Shown here in pieces: positions 44,034 through 56,246 of a DNA stretch of 64,000 nucleotides (position 1 is the stretch's first letter; every line of letters starts with the position of its first letter). The DNA comes from Chenopodium formosanum (lineage: Eukaryota > Streptophyta > Magnoliopsida > Caryophyllales > Amaranthaceae): positions 23,175,795 through 23,239,794 of the forward strand of contig CM044858.1 in the NCBI GenBank assembly GCA_024500155.1. The letters are read 5' to 3'. Made by a program: the position numbers and the translations under genes. The notes beneath the pieces are model-generated. The model saw only the letters and a list, made by a program, of their open reading frames with translations. It was not told the origin of the DNA and did no database searches.

Positions 44034-44904
44034 ATCTCCCACTTGTCCTTTCGGACAAGTGATCATTCAGTGTATAACCCTTTTCCTATGTCTCTTCATG
44101 AACTACAGGGTAAGATTATTCGTCATCCCTGTTACGTCTGAAAGTGTTTCTCGAAATCCAAGTTCGACTGTCAATAAACAGATGATTTCTAAAATCCATC
44201 TAAGCACAGCCATGCACTTTCATTGTCTCGCTCTTCGAGAGGCCTTGTAAACAACTAGACATGTTCTCTATTGTCAATAGCGGGACATTCCCAGTCTTGT
44301 AATGTAGCTTCTCTTACTAAGAGAACTTAGCCGCCCGATAGTCGTTGTTATGATCCCCATTTACGGTAGACGTTTGAGCGTCATCAAAGCAGACTAGTTA
44401 CTGAAACAAGAGACCTCACATTACTCATGGTCGAGGAAAAGAGTTCCGATAGCTATAATGAGAAAAATACTTATGACGATTTTGAATCTCTTAAGGTATT
44501 CCCATAGGTTGATCCAGTATGGTTCTAAACCAATACCTGGGTAAATGATTTATATCCTCTTGGCACAAAAAACGGTGCTATAAATCATACTACACACTAA
44601 TCTCTAATGGTCATTAATTGTCCACCAAATAAATGACCTTGATTAGGGATAATTTTCGATTAAAATATTCAATGTTCACTTAATTAATATGTGTTTCTTT
44701 ATCCAAGACATTGTCTTGATACCCTATTTTGAATATTCTTTAAAATCAAATGGACTCATTATTTAATTCTAAACCACAATTAAATAGAGACAGAGTGATT
44801 TAAATTGCATGACATTTTAATTACTCCAAACTGAATGGTTGATCATAGTGTTTTACATTTACATTGTCCAAAATTTAATTAAAACTTTAAAAGAAGGAAA
44901 TCAA
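44034..44904 (-). other. Copia C3 3' non-coding region and polypurine tract
   Basis: On the - strand GGACAAGTGGGAGAT (44048-44034) is the polypurine tract next to the LTR. The rest is AT-rich with no gene. Confidence 0.75.
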
Positions 44905-47900
44905 AGCCATTCTCCAATGTGCTTGATTCCCATTGCCTCAACGTGTTTGTTGTGCTTCACTTGAGGCAAAGGTTTAGTGAGGGGACCAGCTACATTGTCA
45001 TCCGTTCCAACCTTGCAAATTCTCATTTCACCTTCTGATTTCCATTCTCTAATCATATGAAATCGCCACTTGACATGTTTGACCTTTTGATGTTCTCGTG
45101 GCTCTCTAGCCTAAGCAATAGCCCCATTTTTGTCACAATAGAGGTCTATTGGACCTTTGATGGAGGGTACAACACCAAGTTCCCTAATGAACTAGCGAAT
45201 CCAAACTGCCTCCTTAGTTGCCTCAGATGCTACTAAGTATTCGGCTTCAGTTGTAGAATCAGCAGTTGTGCTTTGTTTAGCACTCTTCCGACTAAACGCT
45301 CTTCCATTGAGACATAATACGTATCCAGATTGTGACTTGGAGTCGTCTCTATCTGTTTGGAAGCTTGCGTCAATATATCCCTCAACAACCAATTCATCTT
45401 TGCCATCAACAACCAATTCATCTCTTCTGGGTCTGATTGGTATCAGCTCGTAGCGCTCAAGGCATACGATACATCTAGCCTAGTATCAGCTCGTAGCGCT
45501 GAAGGCATACGATACATCTAGCTTGGTAAATATCATGGCATACATGATCGATCCAATAACCGAAGCATATGGAATTCGATTCATCCTTTCCCGCTCATCA
45601 GGTGTCTTTGGACACTGCTTCTTGCTTAGGGTTATGCCATTGGACATGGGTAGGTGGTCTCTTTTGGCTCCTTCCATGTTGAATCGAGCTAGTACCTTAT
45701 CAATATAAGTACTTTGACTCAATCCTATCATCCTCTTTGATCTATCCCTATAGATCTTGATGCCTAGTATGTATTGAGCCTCTCCCAAGTCTTTCATTGA
45801 AAAACATTTCCGAGCCAAGTCTTTACATACTCTAACAACGGAATGCTATTTCCAATGAGCGAAATGTCGTCGACATATAAGACTAAGAAGGCGATGTCAC
45901 TCCCACTTACCTTCTTGTAAACACAAGACTCATATGAATTTTTAATAAATCCAAACTTACTAATGGCTTCATTAAATCGCAGATTCCATCTTCTGCTTGC
46001 TTGCTTTAATCCATAAATGGACTTCTTAAGCTTGCATACCTTTCTAGAATTGTTTTGGTCGACAAAACCTTCAGGCTATGTCATGTACACAGTTTCTTCC
46101 AAAATTCCATTGAGGAAGGCGGTTTTGACGTCCATCTGCCATATTTCATAATTGTAATATGCAGCTATCGCTAGAAGAATTTGAACGGACTTAAGAATTA
46201 CAACTAGAGAAAAGGTTTCATCGTAATCAACTCCGTGAATTTGCACGTAACCTTTTGCTACCAGTCTAGCTTTGTACATGAATACATTTCCATCTTTGTC
46301 GGTTTTCAACTTGAAAATCCATTTACATTCGATAGGTGTAACCTTCGGGTAAATCAACCAAGTCCCATACTTGATTTTCAAACATGGAGTCCATTTCGGA
46401 TTTCATGGCCTCTTGCCATTTGGCAAAGTCGGTGCTCGTCATAGCTTGCTTGTAGGTTGTTGGCTCATCTCCATCCACTACTAGGATATCCTGATCCTCT
46501 GTTAATAAAACACTAAGATATCTGTCAGGTTGAGATCTTGGCCGAGTTGACCTATGTAAGGTAATGGACTGAGCATTTGCATCGTCGGTTTGACTTTGCA
46601 TATTTTGACTTTGACCAATGTCAACATATGCTTCATGAGAACTTTGATTGTCAATTTGTCCTTATTACTCGTCCTCTCGAACTTCATTGAGTTCGATTTC
46701 CCTCCCACTTGTCATTTTGGAAAGATGCTCCTCCTCCAAAAAGACACCATCACGAGCAACAAACACTTTGTTCTCGAATTTGTTGTAGAAGTAATACCTT
46801 TTGGTTTCTTTAGGATAACCCACAAAGAAAACCTTGTCAGATTTTGGATGAAGTTTATCAGACATGAGTCTCTTGACATATGCTTCGCATCCCCAAATCT
46901 TGAGAAAACAAAACCTTGGAGGTCTATTTGTCCATAATTCATATGGAGTCTTTTCCACAGCTTTTGACGGAGCACGATTTAGTGTAAGTGTCGCAGTTAA
47001 AAGTGCATGTCCCCAGAAAGATATCGGAAGATCACTAAGAACCATAGTCGATCGTACCATGTCTAACAAGGTCCGATTTCTCCTTTCAGATACTCCGTTC
47101 CATTGAGGAGTTCCTAGAGGTGTCAATTCTGAATGTATTCCATGTTCTTTCAAATGGTCATCGAATTCTTGACTTAAATATTTGCCTCCTCAATCCGATC
47201 GAAGCGCTTTGATTTTCTTGCCAAGTTAATTTTCAAATTCTCTCTGAAATTCTTTGAATTTATCAAACGATTCAGATTTGTGTGACATTAGATAGACATA
47301 TCCATATCTACTATAGTCGTCCGTGACGGTTGTGACATACCGATAACCATTCCTTGCGGGTGTAATCATTGGCCCACACACATCGGTGTGTATTAGGCCC
47401 AATAAGTCACCGGCCCTTTCTCCTAACTTGGAGAATTGTTGCTTTATCTTCTTACCTAGTAAACATCCTTCGCAATTCTCAAATGATTCTAAATCAAATG
47501 AGTCTAGAATGCCTTCTTGTAGAAGCTTCTTAATGCGTTTGATGTTAATGTGGCCAACGCGACAATGCCACAAGTAGGTTTGACTAGACTGTGTAGTCTT
47601 AGCTTTCTTATTGGGATAATTAACGTTATAAATATCTTTGTCAAAACATAGCACATAAAGACCATTTTCAGAATGTGCCATACCATAGAAAACATTATCG
47701 AGATAAAATAAACATGATTGATTCTTTACTCGAAATTCAAAACCTTTGGCGTCCAACGCCGAAATTGAAATAATGTTTTTGGTAATGTTGGGAACACAAT
47801 AAACATTGTCAAGTTCCAAAACTAGCCCCGTGGGCAAAGAAAAACTAAGAGATCCTATGGATATAGCACCAATCCTTGCTCCATTTCCTATCCGGAGCTC

Positions 47901-48893
47901 AATCTCTCCCTTCGCTAGCCTCCTAGTGTTCCTTAGTGCCTGTGAATTGGAACAAAGGTGTGAGCCATATCCGGTATCTAATACCCATGAAGCTGAGCTA
48001 GTGAAGTTGAAGTCTATAACGTAATTACCTAATGCAGAAGCAACAGTTCCGTTCTTCTTATCTTCCTTGAACTTGAGGCAGTCTGTCTTCCAATGTCCCT
48101 TCTTCTTACAATAGGAGCATTCAGAATTAGACTTAGAAGATGCTACCTTCTTCTCCTTGTTGTCTTTGGTAGCCTTCGGCTTAGGCAGAAAGTTCATCTT
48201 TCCTTTCCCCTTGAAGCCTCTCTTCTTTTTTCCCGCCCTATTTAATGGCTTGCCCTTCTTGATCGTTAGCATATCATGCTTTCCCTCATCTTTGAGCGTC
48301 TGCTCAGCTTGCTTCAACATCCCATGAAGCTCGGTGAGAGTTTTCTCCATACTATGCATATTATAGTTCATCTTGAACTAGTCATAGCCTTTGTGAAGGG
48401 AATGGAGAATGATGTCAATAGCCATCTTAGTTCAATACCCCGCATCAAGCATTCCCATGTTCTCAAAAAATCCGATCATTTTGAGCACATGTGGGCTGAC
48501 TGGCTCTCCTTTCTTGAGCTTAGTATCAAGGATCTGCATGTTGGTTTCAAAACTTTCAGTTCGAGCCTGCTCTTGACACATATTCTGTAACTCAGAAATG
48601 ATCTCATAGGCCGATTCCTTCTCTAAGAAGGTTTTCTCAAGTTCAGGAGACATAGTAGCTAGCATAACGCACTTGACATCCCAATCGGCCACTTGCCACC
48701 GGTAAAGGGCAGCCTCATTCACCTCCTCATTGGGAGCCTCGGGCATTTCCTCATCAAGGACATACTCTTTCTGTTCTTGCATAAGAACGACGCGCCAATT
48801 CCTTTTCCAATCAAGGAAAATGACACCACTCAACTTCTCCTTAACGAGAATAGAGCGTATTGAAAACTGGTTGTTTGAGTTGTTTGAAGACAT
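44905..48893 (-). pseudogene. Copia gag-pol polyprotein, multiple stops and frameshifts
   Basis: Gag starts at ATG 48893 (MSSNNSNNQFSIRSIL). A zinc knuckle CSYCKKKGHWKTDC lies at about 48120-48078. The protease motif is WVLDTGYGSH; integrase has HCRVGH..CEGC, HTDVCGPM and NGVSERRNRT; RT has KARLVAKGY and YVDD (45877-45866); RNase H has YIDASFQTDRDD and ends near 44905. In-frame stops occur at 48434-48432, about 48377, 47228-47226, about 47190, about 46076, 45194-45192 and about 45118, most of them readable as C-to-T changes in Gln or Arg codons. A 43-bp tandem duplication at 45441-45526 and at least one further shift near 45820 break RT. The polyprotein cannot be made as it stands. Confidence 0.92.
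45441..45526. repeat. 43-bp tandem duplication in copia pol
   Basis: TATCAGCTCGTAGCGCT..CATACGATACATCTAGC occurs at 45441 and again at 45484, nearly identical. 43 is not a multiple of 3, so it shifts the frame between RT and RNase H. Confidence 0.9.
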
Positions 48894-50984
48894 GATTCTA
48901 CAATTGAAAGAATTTGAAATGAAAAACCATCTAAAAATTACTTTAAATAAGATTGAATTTATTTCATGCAAATTTCAATACTTATTTAACGTCTTATTTA
49001 CACATAAAATTGTACCCATTTTGTGAAAATAAGGCGATTCCAAGATCCAAGGGATCAACGAGTAATAAGGCATGCTTTGGCTTGACCTAACACTTGTTAT
49101 CCCAAGGTAAGCATTGCCTTGCTAATGGCTCCGAGCCCTTCTTGGTTAGATAATCGTCGCATCCAATGCATTTTGACGATGTATCTCTTTTGCCACGGTA
49201 TGTGAGGACTCCTCACTCATACCGATGAGTTCAACCAAAAACATCTTGCACACCCGGTGTGCCTTATGTTCCTCAAAGTAGTAATGGTGCCTAGCTTTGG
49301 CATAGCCCACCATTACACTCATTCGGTGTGCAAGTGTTGTTTTGGAAAGGCAAGTTTAACTCAATATTATTAGGAACCTAGGTTTTCTATGTTGGTTGAT
49401 TTAAGTGAACTTAACTAATCATCACAACATATTGAAAGCCTACACATGCATCTAATCATATTATTCACATATATAAGCATAAATATATATATATAAAGCA
49501 AAAATACTAGATGCATATTGGCGACTAGCATGACCCCTTGAAATTTACAAGTCTTCAAAAGGTCTTCACTTGCAATTTCAAGGCTTCGTCTTCCAAGAAA
49601 TTATGTCTTCAAGACTTAACCAAATTATGCAAATACTAGTATCTACGATTAGGACTAATCTAAATATTTAGGTACAAAAATACTAAACGGTGCGTAGACC
49701 GTATTTAGATTTACAAAAATACATCACGGCACGTAGTCCGTATTTTCTATCCTAATTGGGTCCCACTAGTTGCCATTTCATAAAACCTATGAGATAATAT
49801 ACATTCCATTCATCCATTCCCTATTTGTGAATGGCCCATGAATTTTACAACGACAAACAAGTAAAATTGCATTTAAAAAACGCACGCACTAGTAACTAAT
49901 CTAGGTGGTTAATCCGATTAACACGCCTAATTAAAACTAGTCAAAGTTGTTTAACCGATTATGTAAATGACGTAATTAATAATTGAAGCTCCCATTAAAT
50001 TCCGCATCCATCTTAATTAATCAAATTAATTAAGCCGGTAAACCCCAAACTTGTCAAAATAAATTTTGCCAATGTCGCTCAAAACCGAGGCCTAGCCTCC
50101 AAAATTTTAATAAAAATAAACAAAATTAATTAAAATAAATTAAACGGAAAAATTGCAAAATAATTGCCAAAATACAAGTGCTAATTAAGGGGTGGTGCAC
50201 ATGGACGTGACACATGCCAAGCGTCACACCCACAGCTTAAAATACAGCATACGCTTCGACTCTTCTACGGGGCGTGAGAGGAAGTGTGCCACGGGGCCAC
50301 ACGAGCTAGCCAGCCATGTGCACCATGCCGCATTTACCACGGCATAGCCCCGGCACATGACGGATGCACCAAGCACAAAAACACGATGCACGTGCACCAT
50401 CAAATGCACCACACCAGCCCTTGCAGCACGCACCACAACACACACGCACGCACAAGGCCGTGGCAGCGTGCTGCTGCTTGCGGCGGTGCGCACAAGCCAC
50501 GGCAATGGCTGCACGTAGAACCATGGCAGCACCTTGGCAGCCACATACGGGATTTGATCCCGAATTTTACGTGCTTCTGCCTTGGTTTTACGTGCCATAG
50601 CCTCGGGATTTGATCCCGAATTTTGCGTGGCTTTGTAATTAATTCTAAATTAATTTTAGAACTAATTCAATGAACAAAATTGAAAATTTGAACAAGTCTA
50701 ACTTAAAAAAAAAAAATTCAAAATGCATCTAACCAAAATAATTCCAAGAACCATTCTTTAATTAATTTTGGTTTAACTTGGTGCAACAACATAAATAGGG
50801 CAATTTCTCACTATTAATTTAATCAATTAAAATTAATCTTGAGATTTTGACAAAGTAAAAGGGAGTTGGAAAAATAAGAACTTTAATGTTCAAATGAAAA
50901 ATCCAACTTCTAACTTTTGTGAATCCTTGAAAATTATATCTTCCAACATGAACTTTAATGTTCAAATAAGAACTTTAATGTTCT
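48894..50984 (-). other. Copia C3 leader, non-coding
   Basis: Matches the C1 leader throughout. A GC-rich patch with CA- and GC-repeats (about 50280-50540) has no credible ORF. It ends at 50984 after a short direct repeat of AACTTTAATGTTC (50879, 50951, 50968). Confidence 0.75.
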
Positions 50985-51032
50985 TAGGTCAGGGTTGTAT
51001 CCGCGGTGAGTCGGACTCACCAAACCCCAACA
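50985..51032 (+). repeat. Copia LTR terminal stub in opposite orientation
   Basis: AGGGTTGTATCCGCGG, then GTGAGTCGGACTCACC, then AAACCCCAACA match the last ~45 bp of the + LTR at 29458-29502, but here they follow a - strand leader. Confidence 0.8.
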
Positions 51033-51469
51033 GGGGAATGGGGCTAACAAGAGACACGTCATGGGGATTAGCCTTGACAACGTCAGCTAACTGCTTATGG
51101 CGCATTACGCGCATCCTCATACGGGTGAGATGGGACAAAGGAATCCCATCCAACATGAGCACCCGCTCACAGTAGGGATCAAAGAAATCAGGGCGGAGCT
51201 TGCGTTGAAAAGGGCGAAAGGCACTACCCTCAGCGGGATGATTATTGCCTAACCAGATGCAACAGTAGGAGTCGCAGCAGTACCCGTCCTGCTCGCAGCG
51301 GGGGCACAGTCAAAGGACATAACCATTTGTATAGGAGTGGGGGAAGAAGAATGAGAAACAGGAGGAGTGTGCGCTGGGCGCTCCCCTGAAGGGGATGATC
51401 GGGAAGGAGAATCCGATTCAGAAGCCATTTGAGACTCACTCATGTTGTGACTATCAGAAGCGTCAGACA
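51033..51469 (-). CDS. Unrecognised retroelement ORF, C-terminally cut
   Basis: On the - strand the ATG at 51469 opens MSDASDSHNMSESQMASESD, a Ser/Pro-rich head, and meets a stop at about 51249. A second frame carries sequence with more protein-like character (FRPFQRKLRPDFFDPYCERV, then LDGIPLSHLTRMRMRVMRHK), which runs to the junction at 51032. This suggests a gag-like or accessory ORF of a Ty3/gypsy element with one shift. The adjacent LTR at 52719 is in + orientation, so the ORF would be antisense to it if both belong together. I cannot name a family. Confidence 0.4.
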
Positions 51470-51539
51470 TTATGAAATTTACAAAGACAAAGGGCCCACA
51501 AAGAGAAGAAAAAAGCAATGGGGCACCGAAAATCAAAGA

Positions 51540-52718
51540 TCAGTCTAGGGAGACAATAACAATGAAGGAATAAAGGGAAAAAATCAAGAATGCAAGTACA
51601 ACAACAACAAAAAAAGGGGGAAAATTGGACAGCGTCAATTAGGGCGAGTCAATAGATACAATCTTGTGAAGAAAAACGCAAAAAGAAATATAATTTGGAA
51701 AATACATACAACAAAAAGGTACAAAGTAAGTAACTTTAAGAAAAAAAAGTTGCAGAAGCAATAGGGTACGCCAACAATGGCGAACGCAAGAACTTGAACA
51801 GAACAAAGTTCAAAACTGCAATTAGGAAAGACAAAAGAAAAAGCAAATTAGTAAAGAAGTAAGAGCAAAGAAGAGAAAAACGAGTATGGCAGAAAAATTG
51901 AGGTAAAAACAAAGGCAAAGAAAGCAGTAACTTACCACAACAATGGAAGAGCACAGGCGTCTGAAGAAGGAAATAAAGAGCAAAGTTTTTGAAATGAAAG
52001 TAAAAAAAGAGAGGAAGATGAAAAAATGTGGAGAAGAAAAGAAATGAGTAAATGAGCAAAGAAATGAGGTTGGGCATGAAGTAAAGCCAAACCGCCATGT
52101 CACTTCAATAAAATCGAAACTGACGGCCCAAATCACCAACACATGTCCCACTCATGCAAATACTGTTCCTACCAAAAAAAAAAAAAAACCCACAAAGGAA
52201 GCACAAGCACTTCAGCGGGAGTGATCATAATTCCTCTCCGCAAATTCGTCATTTCTCGCACTTCAGCGGGAGTGATCGAAATTCCTCTCCACAAGCTCGT
52301 CATTTCTCAGACTTCAGCGGGAGTGATCAAAATCTCTCCCTGCAGTCTTAGTAGGCCACGACAAGACGTGTGCCCAGCAAGCAGGTTTAGAGCAATCGTA
52401 CAGATCCAACAATACAACAGCACCATCACCTGAATTGTGACCTGACCTCCCAAACCTCCGGTCGCGTCAACAACCTGGAGGCTTGAGGGGCTGGGAGTGC
52501 GCAGGATAATTTAGCTAGACGACCCGTTCAGCCATGGCCGGTAAGGCCACACGCTTAGAACAGCTGGCATGAATGACCTCACGCTATCTTTTTAGGGGCT
52601 AGTTGTAGGGGATAGTTCCCGCTGAGCTATTTCTTCCAACTGGGCTCAGTTTGGAAGATTCCTCCACGCAAATAAGAGTCGGCATGAGTGACCTCATACC
52701 ACCCCTTGAGGGGCTAGT
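51540..52718. other. Non-coding part of an LTR element, with 51-bp tandem repeats
   Basis: A/G-rich on the plus strand (51540-52130), then the three tandem repeats (52209-52350), then GC-richer sequence with a copy of the LTR-start region at 52571-52630 (repeated at 52685-52745). No gene. Confidence 0.5.
52209..52350. repeat. Three ~51-bp tandem repeats
   Basis: Units beginning ACTTCAGCGGGAGTGATC start at about 52209, 52259 and 52310 and share TCATTTCTC near their ends. The third is truncated. Confidence 0.88.
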
Positions 52719-53091
52719 TGTATAGGATAGCTCCCGCAGAACTATCGCCCAGCTCCTAGGGTGCGCACTCATGGCCGAGAGAGCAACTATGAGGGGCTCA
52801 CCAGCCCGATGGAGTCAGCTCGCAGAGCTGACCAGGTTGAACTATCCACAAAGGAGATCGTACACCTATAAATAAAGGGCAAAGTACAACGGAAAAGAGG
52901 TTAGACACATAAGTTATTACACTCTCTACATCTCTTTAAGTACACACTCTCTCTCTAAACACTCTCTAACTTAAGCATCGGAGGGGGGTTCCTTGAGCCA
53001 CCCCCGAGGGCAGTTTACGTGTGTTTCCTTGTGTAGGATGTCGACGGAGCCCAGCTCACCCAGCAGAACCCTTGGATCCACACCTGTAACA
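52719..53091 (+). repeat. Short LTR of a Ty3/gypsy-like element
   Basis: A purine-rich CTTGAGGGGCTAGT precedes TGTATAGGATAGCTCCCGC at 52719. TATAAATA lies at 52867-52874; the end is ..CACCTGTAACA (53091), where copia leader begins. 373 bp. A related start (TGTAGGGGATAGTTCCCGC) lies 115 bp upstream at 52604. Confidence 0.6.
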
Positions 53092-54968
53092 CCATTTTTC
53101 CATTCACTATTTGTGAATGGCCCATGCATTTTACAACGATAAACAAGTAACAATGCATAAATTACAAGCGTGCACTAGTAACTAATCTAGGTGGTTAATT
53201 AATCCAATTAACACGCCTAATTAAAGCTAGTCAAAGTTGTTTAACCGATTATGTAATTGACGTAATTAATAATTAAAGCTCCCACTAAATTCCGCATCTA
53301 ACTTAATTAATCCAATTAATTAAGCCGGTAGACCCAAAATTTGCCAAAATAAAAATTTTGCCAACGCCGCTCAAAATCGAGGCCTAGCCTCCAAAAATTT
53401 TATGTAAAAAAAAAACTAGATTAATTAAAATAAATAAAACGGCAAAATAAGCAAACAATTACGTAGTCCAAATTATCCAAGTGCCTAGCACTACGATTAG
53501 GAGTGCTCACATCTCGCACAACCGAGTGATGCTCAACGAACGTGGGGGCCGCTAAGCGTTACACCGACCACATCAGTGAACTTTAACGCACCATCGTGGC
53601 CATTGTGGCCTTGTCGTGCGAGTTCATTGCACCACATTGCTTCATAAGCAATGTCTACGTATACTATCCTTATTTACGTACCAAGCAATGCATACACTTG
53701 CTAGCTATGCGCATCATGCCGCAATCCTCGCATTATAGCTCACAAGCACACCCTTGCCGCACCAAGCCACGCACACAATGCTCGTGCTTGCACCTGTCGC
53801 GGCTAGCCTAGCATGGATGCACGCACAGCGCGCATAGCACCATGCTGTTGTTGCACCATGCTGCTGCTTGTTGCTGGCTGGCGCGACATGGTGCTGGCAG
53901 CGAGCAGCAGCCACACACTTGCACGCACGCAAGAAGGGGCAGCCACATGCGGGCTGCTATGCAACCCGGCTAGCCAAGTGAGGTTTTTGCCTTATTTTGC
54001 GTGCCATAGCCTCGGGATTTCAATCCCAATTTTGCTTGACAAATTATTAATTCTGAATTTATTTTAGAACTAATTCAATGAGCAACAATTGAAAAAATTA
54101 AACAAGTCTAACTTAAATAAAATTTATCAAAGTGCATTCAACCAAAATTATTCCAAGAACCATTCTTTAATAAAATTGGTTTAACTTGGTGCAACAAAAT
54201 AAATAAGGCAACTTCTCACTCTTAATTTAATCAATTTAAATTAATCTTGAGATTTTGACAAAGTAAGAGGGAGTTGGAAAAAAATGAATTTTAATGTTCA
54301 AATGAAAAATCCAACTTCTAACACTTGTGAATCCTTAAAAAATTATATCTTCCAATATGAAGATAAACATATTTCTATCATAAGATTGAAACTTTATGTT
54401 TTCAATCAACCAAAAATAATAAAAACAACAAAGTTTAACATAAAATTAATGGAATTTAGTAACTTTAAACTTTCAATTACTTAACATAATTAAAGATTGA
54501 ATCTTTAGCACTTTGGAAGCCTTAAAAACAAAGATTTCACACTACAATGCAATTAGTTTGCAATTAGGTGAAAAATAATCAATCTTTTAAGCACAAAATA
54601 CTACCAAGTAAATATGCTTTAAAGAGATTAACATTGCAGAAATATAATGCAAATAAACCAATACTATTTTTGGTAAGAAAGACTTAAAAACATTTCATCA
54701 AAACGAAAAATCCCTCGAAAAAGGCATTTCTGGTTCGACTTTGGCTAAAAACACAGTCCCAAAGGAATAAAAACATTTCCAAAACGTGTTTTCCACCCAA
54801 AATTAACTATTTTTGGGCAAAAATCTGGGTTATGGGCCAAAACTCGCATTTAAAATGGGATTAAAATAATAAAACCGAGACACTAATCTAATTAGCAACT
54901 TAAAACCAGAAAAAAAATAAGACGTAAATAACCTTGAAAAAATATGATAATAAAAATAAACGAGCGGG
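53092..54968 (-). other. Copia C4 leader, non-coding
   Basis: AT-rich with a GC-rich patch (about 53700-53970) containing GCGGGCTGC and CATGCTGCTG motifs. No gene. Confidence 0.7.
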
Positions 54969-54981
54969 GCTCTGATACTGC

Positions 54982-56246
54982 TCTCGGGGTTTAGTAAGTC
55001 CAACTCACCGCGGAAAAAACCCGAGCCAAGGATCACGCTCGCAATAATTAAAATCATAAAAGCATAACTAAATAAACACAAAGGGTAGAATAGGAATTAT
55101 ACCTTTGACGCATGCTTCGCCCGACCGATTAGACTCTTACTAATTGAAAGCTAGCCCCGAATTACGACGACCTCCGACGGAGATCCACCCGCAAAACGAC
55201 TACCGACTTTAAGGTCCGTTGCCTTGAGGTTTTCAAGGCCCGACCAAGCCCGATTATTATGTGAGTTCAAGGGATTTGCAATGGCATTGCCCTATTCAAC
55301 TCCTACTCAAGCATTATTCCCAATACCCCAAGTTGGGTATTTATAGGGAATGATGAGAGTGTGAAATTCTCTCCCATTAATGTGGGACTATGAGATTTTC
55401 ACATTTTATTTTTAAGCTTAAATAAAATAATAAAACAAACTAGTAATTAATCAACAAATGCCAACTACACATGAGGGGGTAGGTGAGGACCACTTGGAGA
55501 GGGGGGACCAAACTTGCTCCCCACTCTCTCTCTCACCTTGCGCCACATGGTAACCCCACTTGGGCACCAATGCACCCAAGTGGGCTTCCCACATGCTGCC
55601 GCTTTTATGCTCTCGGCCCAACAAACTCCCGCACCAAAACGTGGGATGCTGCTGCTAGCTCTCTCGGTCAGCACGCCCACGCACATGCGTGCGGGCTGCT
55701 GCTGCCGAGGGCTGCTGCTAGCATGCCACGCACCTAGTGCGGGCTGCTAGCTGCAATGCGCTAGCATGCCACGCACTTAGTGTGGGCTACTACCCGCAGC
55801 TTGCTAGCAAGCCTCGCACTTGGTGCGGGCTGCTAGCTTGGCTATAACCCCTAGCACTCAGGGTTCCGATGCTAGAGGTATATTGGTTATTGTTGATTTA
55901 TTACCGTTTTGCCTTCTCATCTTTTTAATATTTTCGACTCGACTTCCAACGCTCGGTTTCGATGCTCTAAGCTCTAACTTCTGACGTCTAAATATAAATT
56001 ACTCGGGCTACTCATTAATTGCTTCCGGACTAATTTGTCGTGTCGGTTCGTTGGTTGCTTGGGTGTGACCCGAAGGGTTCAGTCAAGATTAAGTTATAAC
56101 ATTGATTATACATTAATATTACTTATTGAAAGCGGTCTCCACCCAGGCATTCTGATCACTTGACCTTACTGAATATATTAGCTTTCTAATAATTCTGAAC
56201 CCACTATCAGAATAATACACTTGTTTGAAGGACACCATTCCTTTCA
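54982..56246 (-). repeat. Copia 5' LTR
   Basis: 1265 bp; plus strand TCTCGGGGTTTAG..CCTTTCA (terminal TG decayed to TC). TATA box on the - strand at 55345-55338. An upstream array of GCACTTGGTGCGGGCTGC / GCTAGC-type motifs lies at about 55665-55850. Confidence 0.85.

Larger units (their letters stand above)
42728..50984 (-). mobile_element. Ty1/copia element C3: 3' LTR, gag-pol, leader
   Basis: On the - strand: leader (50984-48894), gag-pol (48893 to about 44905), short 3' region with polypurine tract (about 44048-44034), 3' LTR (44033-42728). The 5' LTR is missing: the leader breaks off at 50984. The order protease-integrase-RT-RNase H is that of Ty1/copia. Confidence 0.92.
53092..56246 (-). 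mobile_element. Ty1/copia fragment C4: 5' LTR and leader
   Basis: On the - strand: LTR (56246-54982), primer site (54981-54969, CAGTATCAGAGC), leader to 53092. It overlaps in content with the C3 leader (the segment from CCATTCACTATTTGTG to ACTTTAATGTTC is in both), so C4 is a separate copy and not the missing 5' end of C3. Confidence 0.85.

Noticed and set aside
50284..50613. His/Ala-rich ORFs in the copia leader
   Set aside because: GC-rich patch in a leader; frames are not kept between copies.
53098..54981. Missing 5' end of copia element C3
   Set aside because: Its leader content overlaps that already present in C3, so it is an independent copy.
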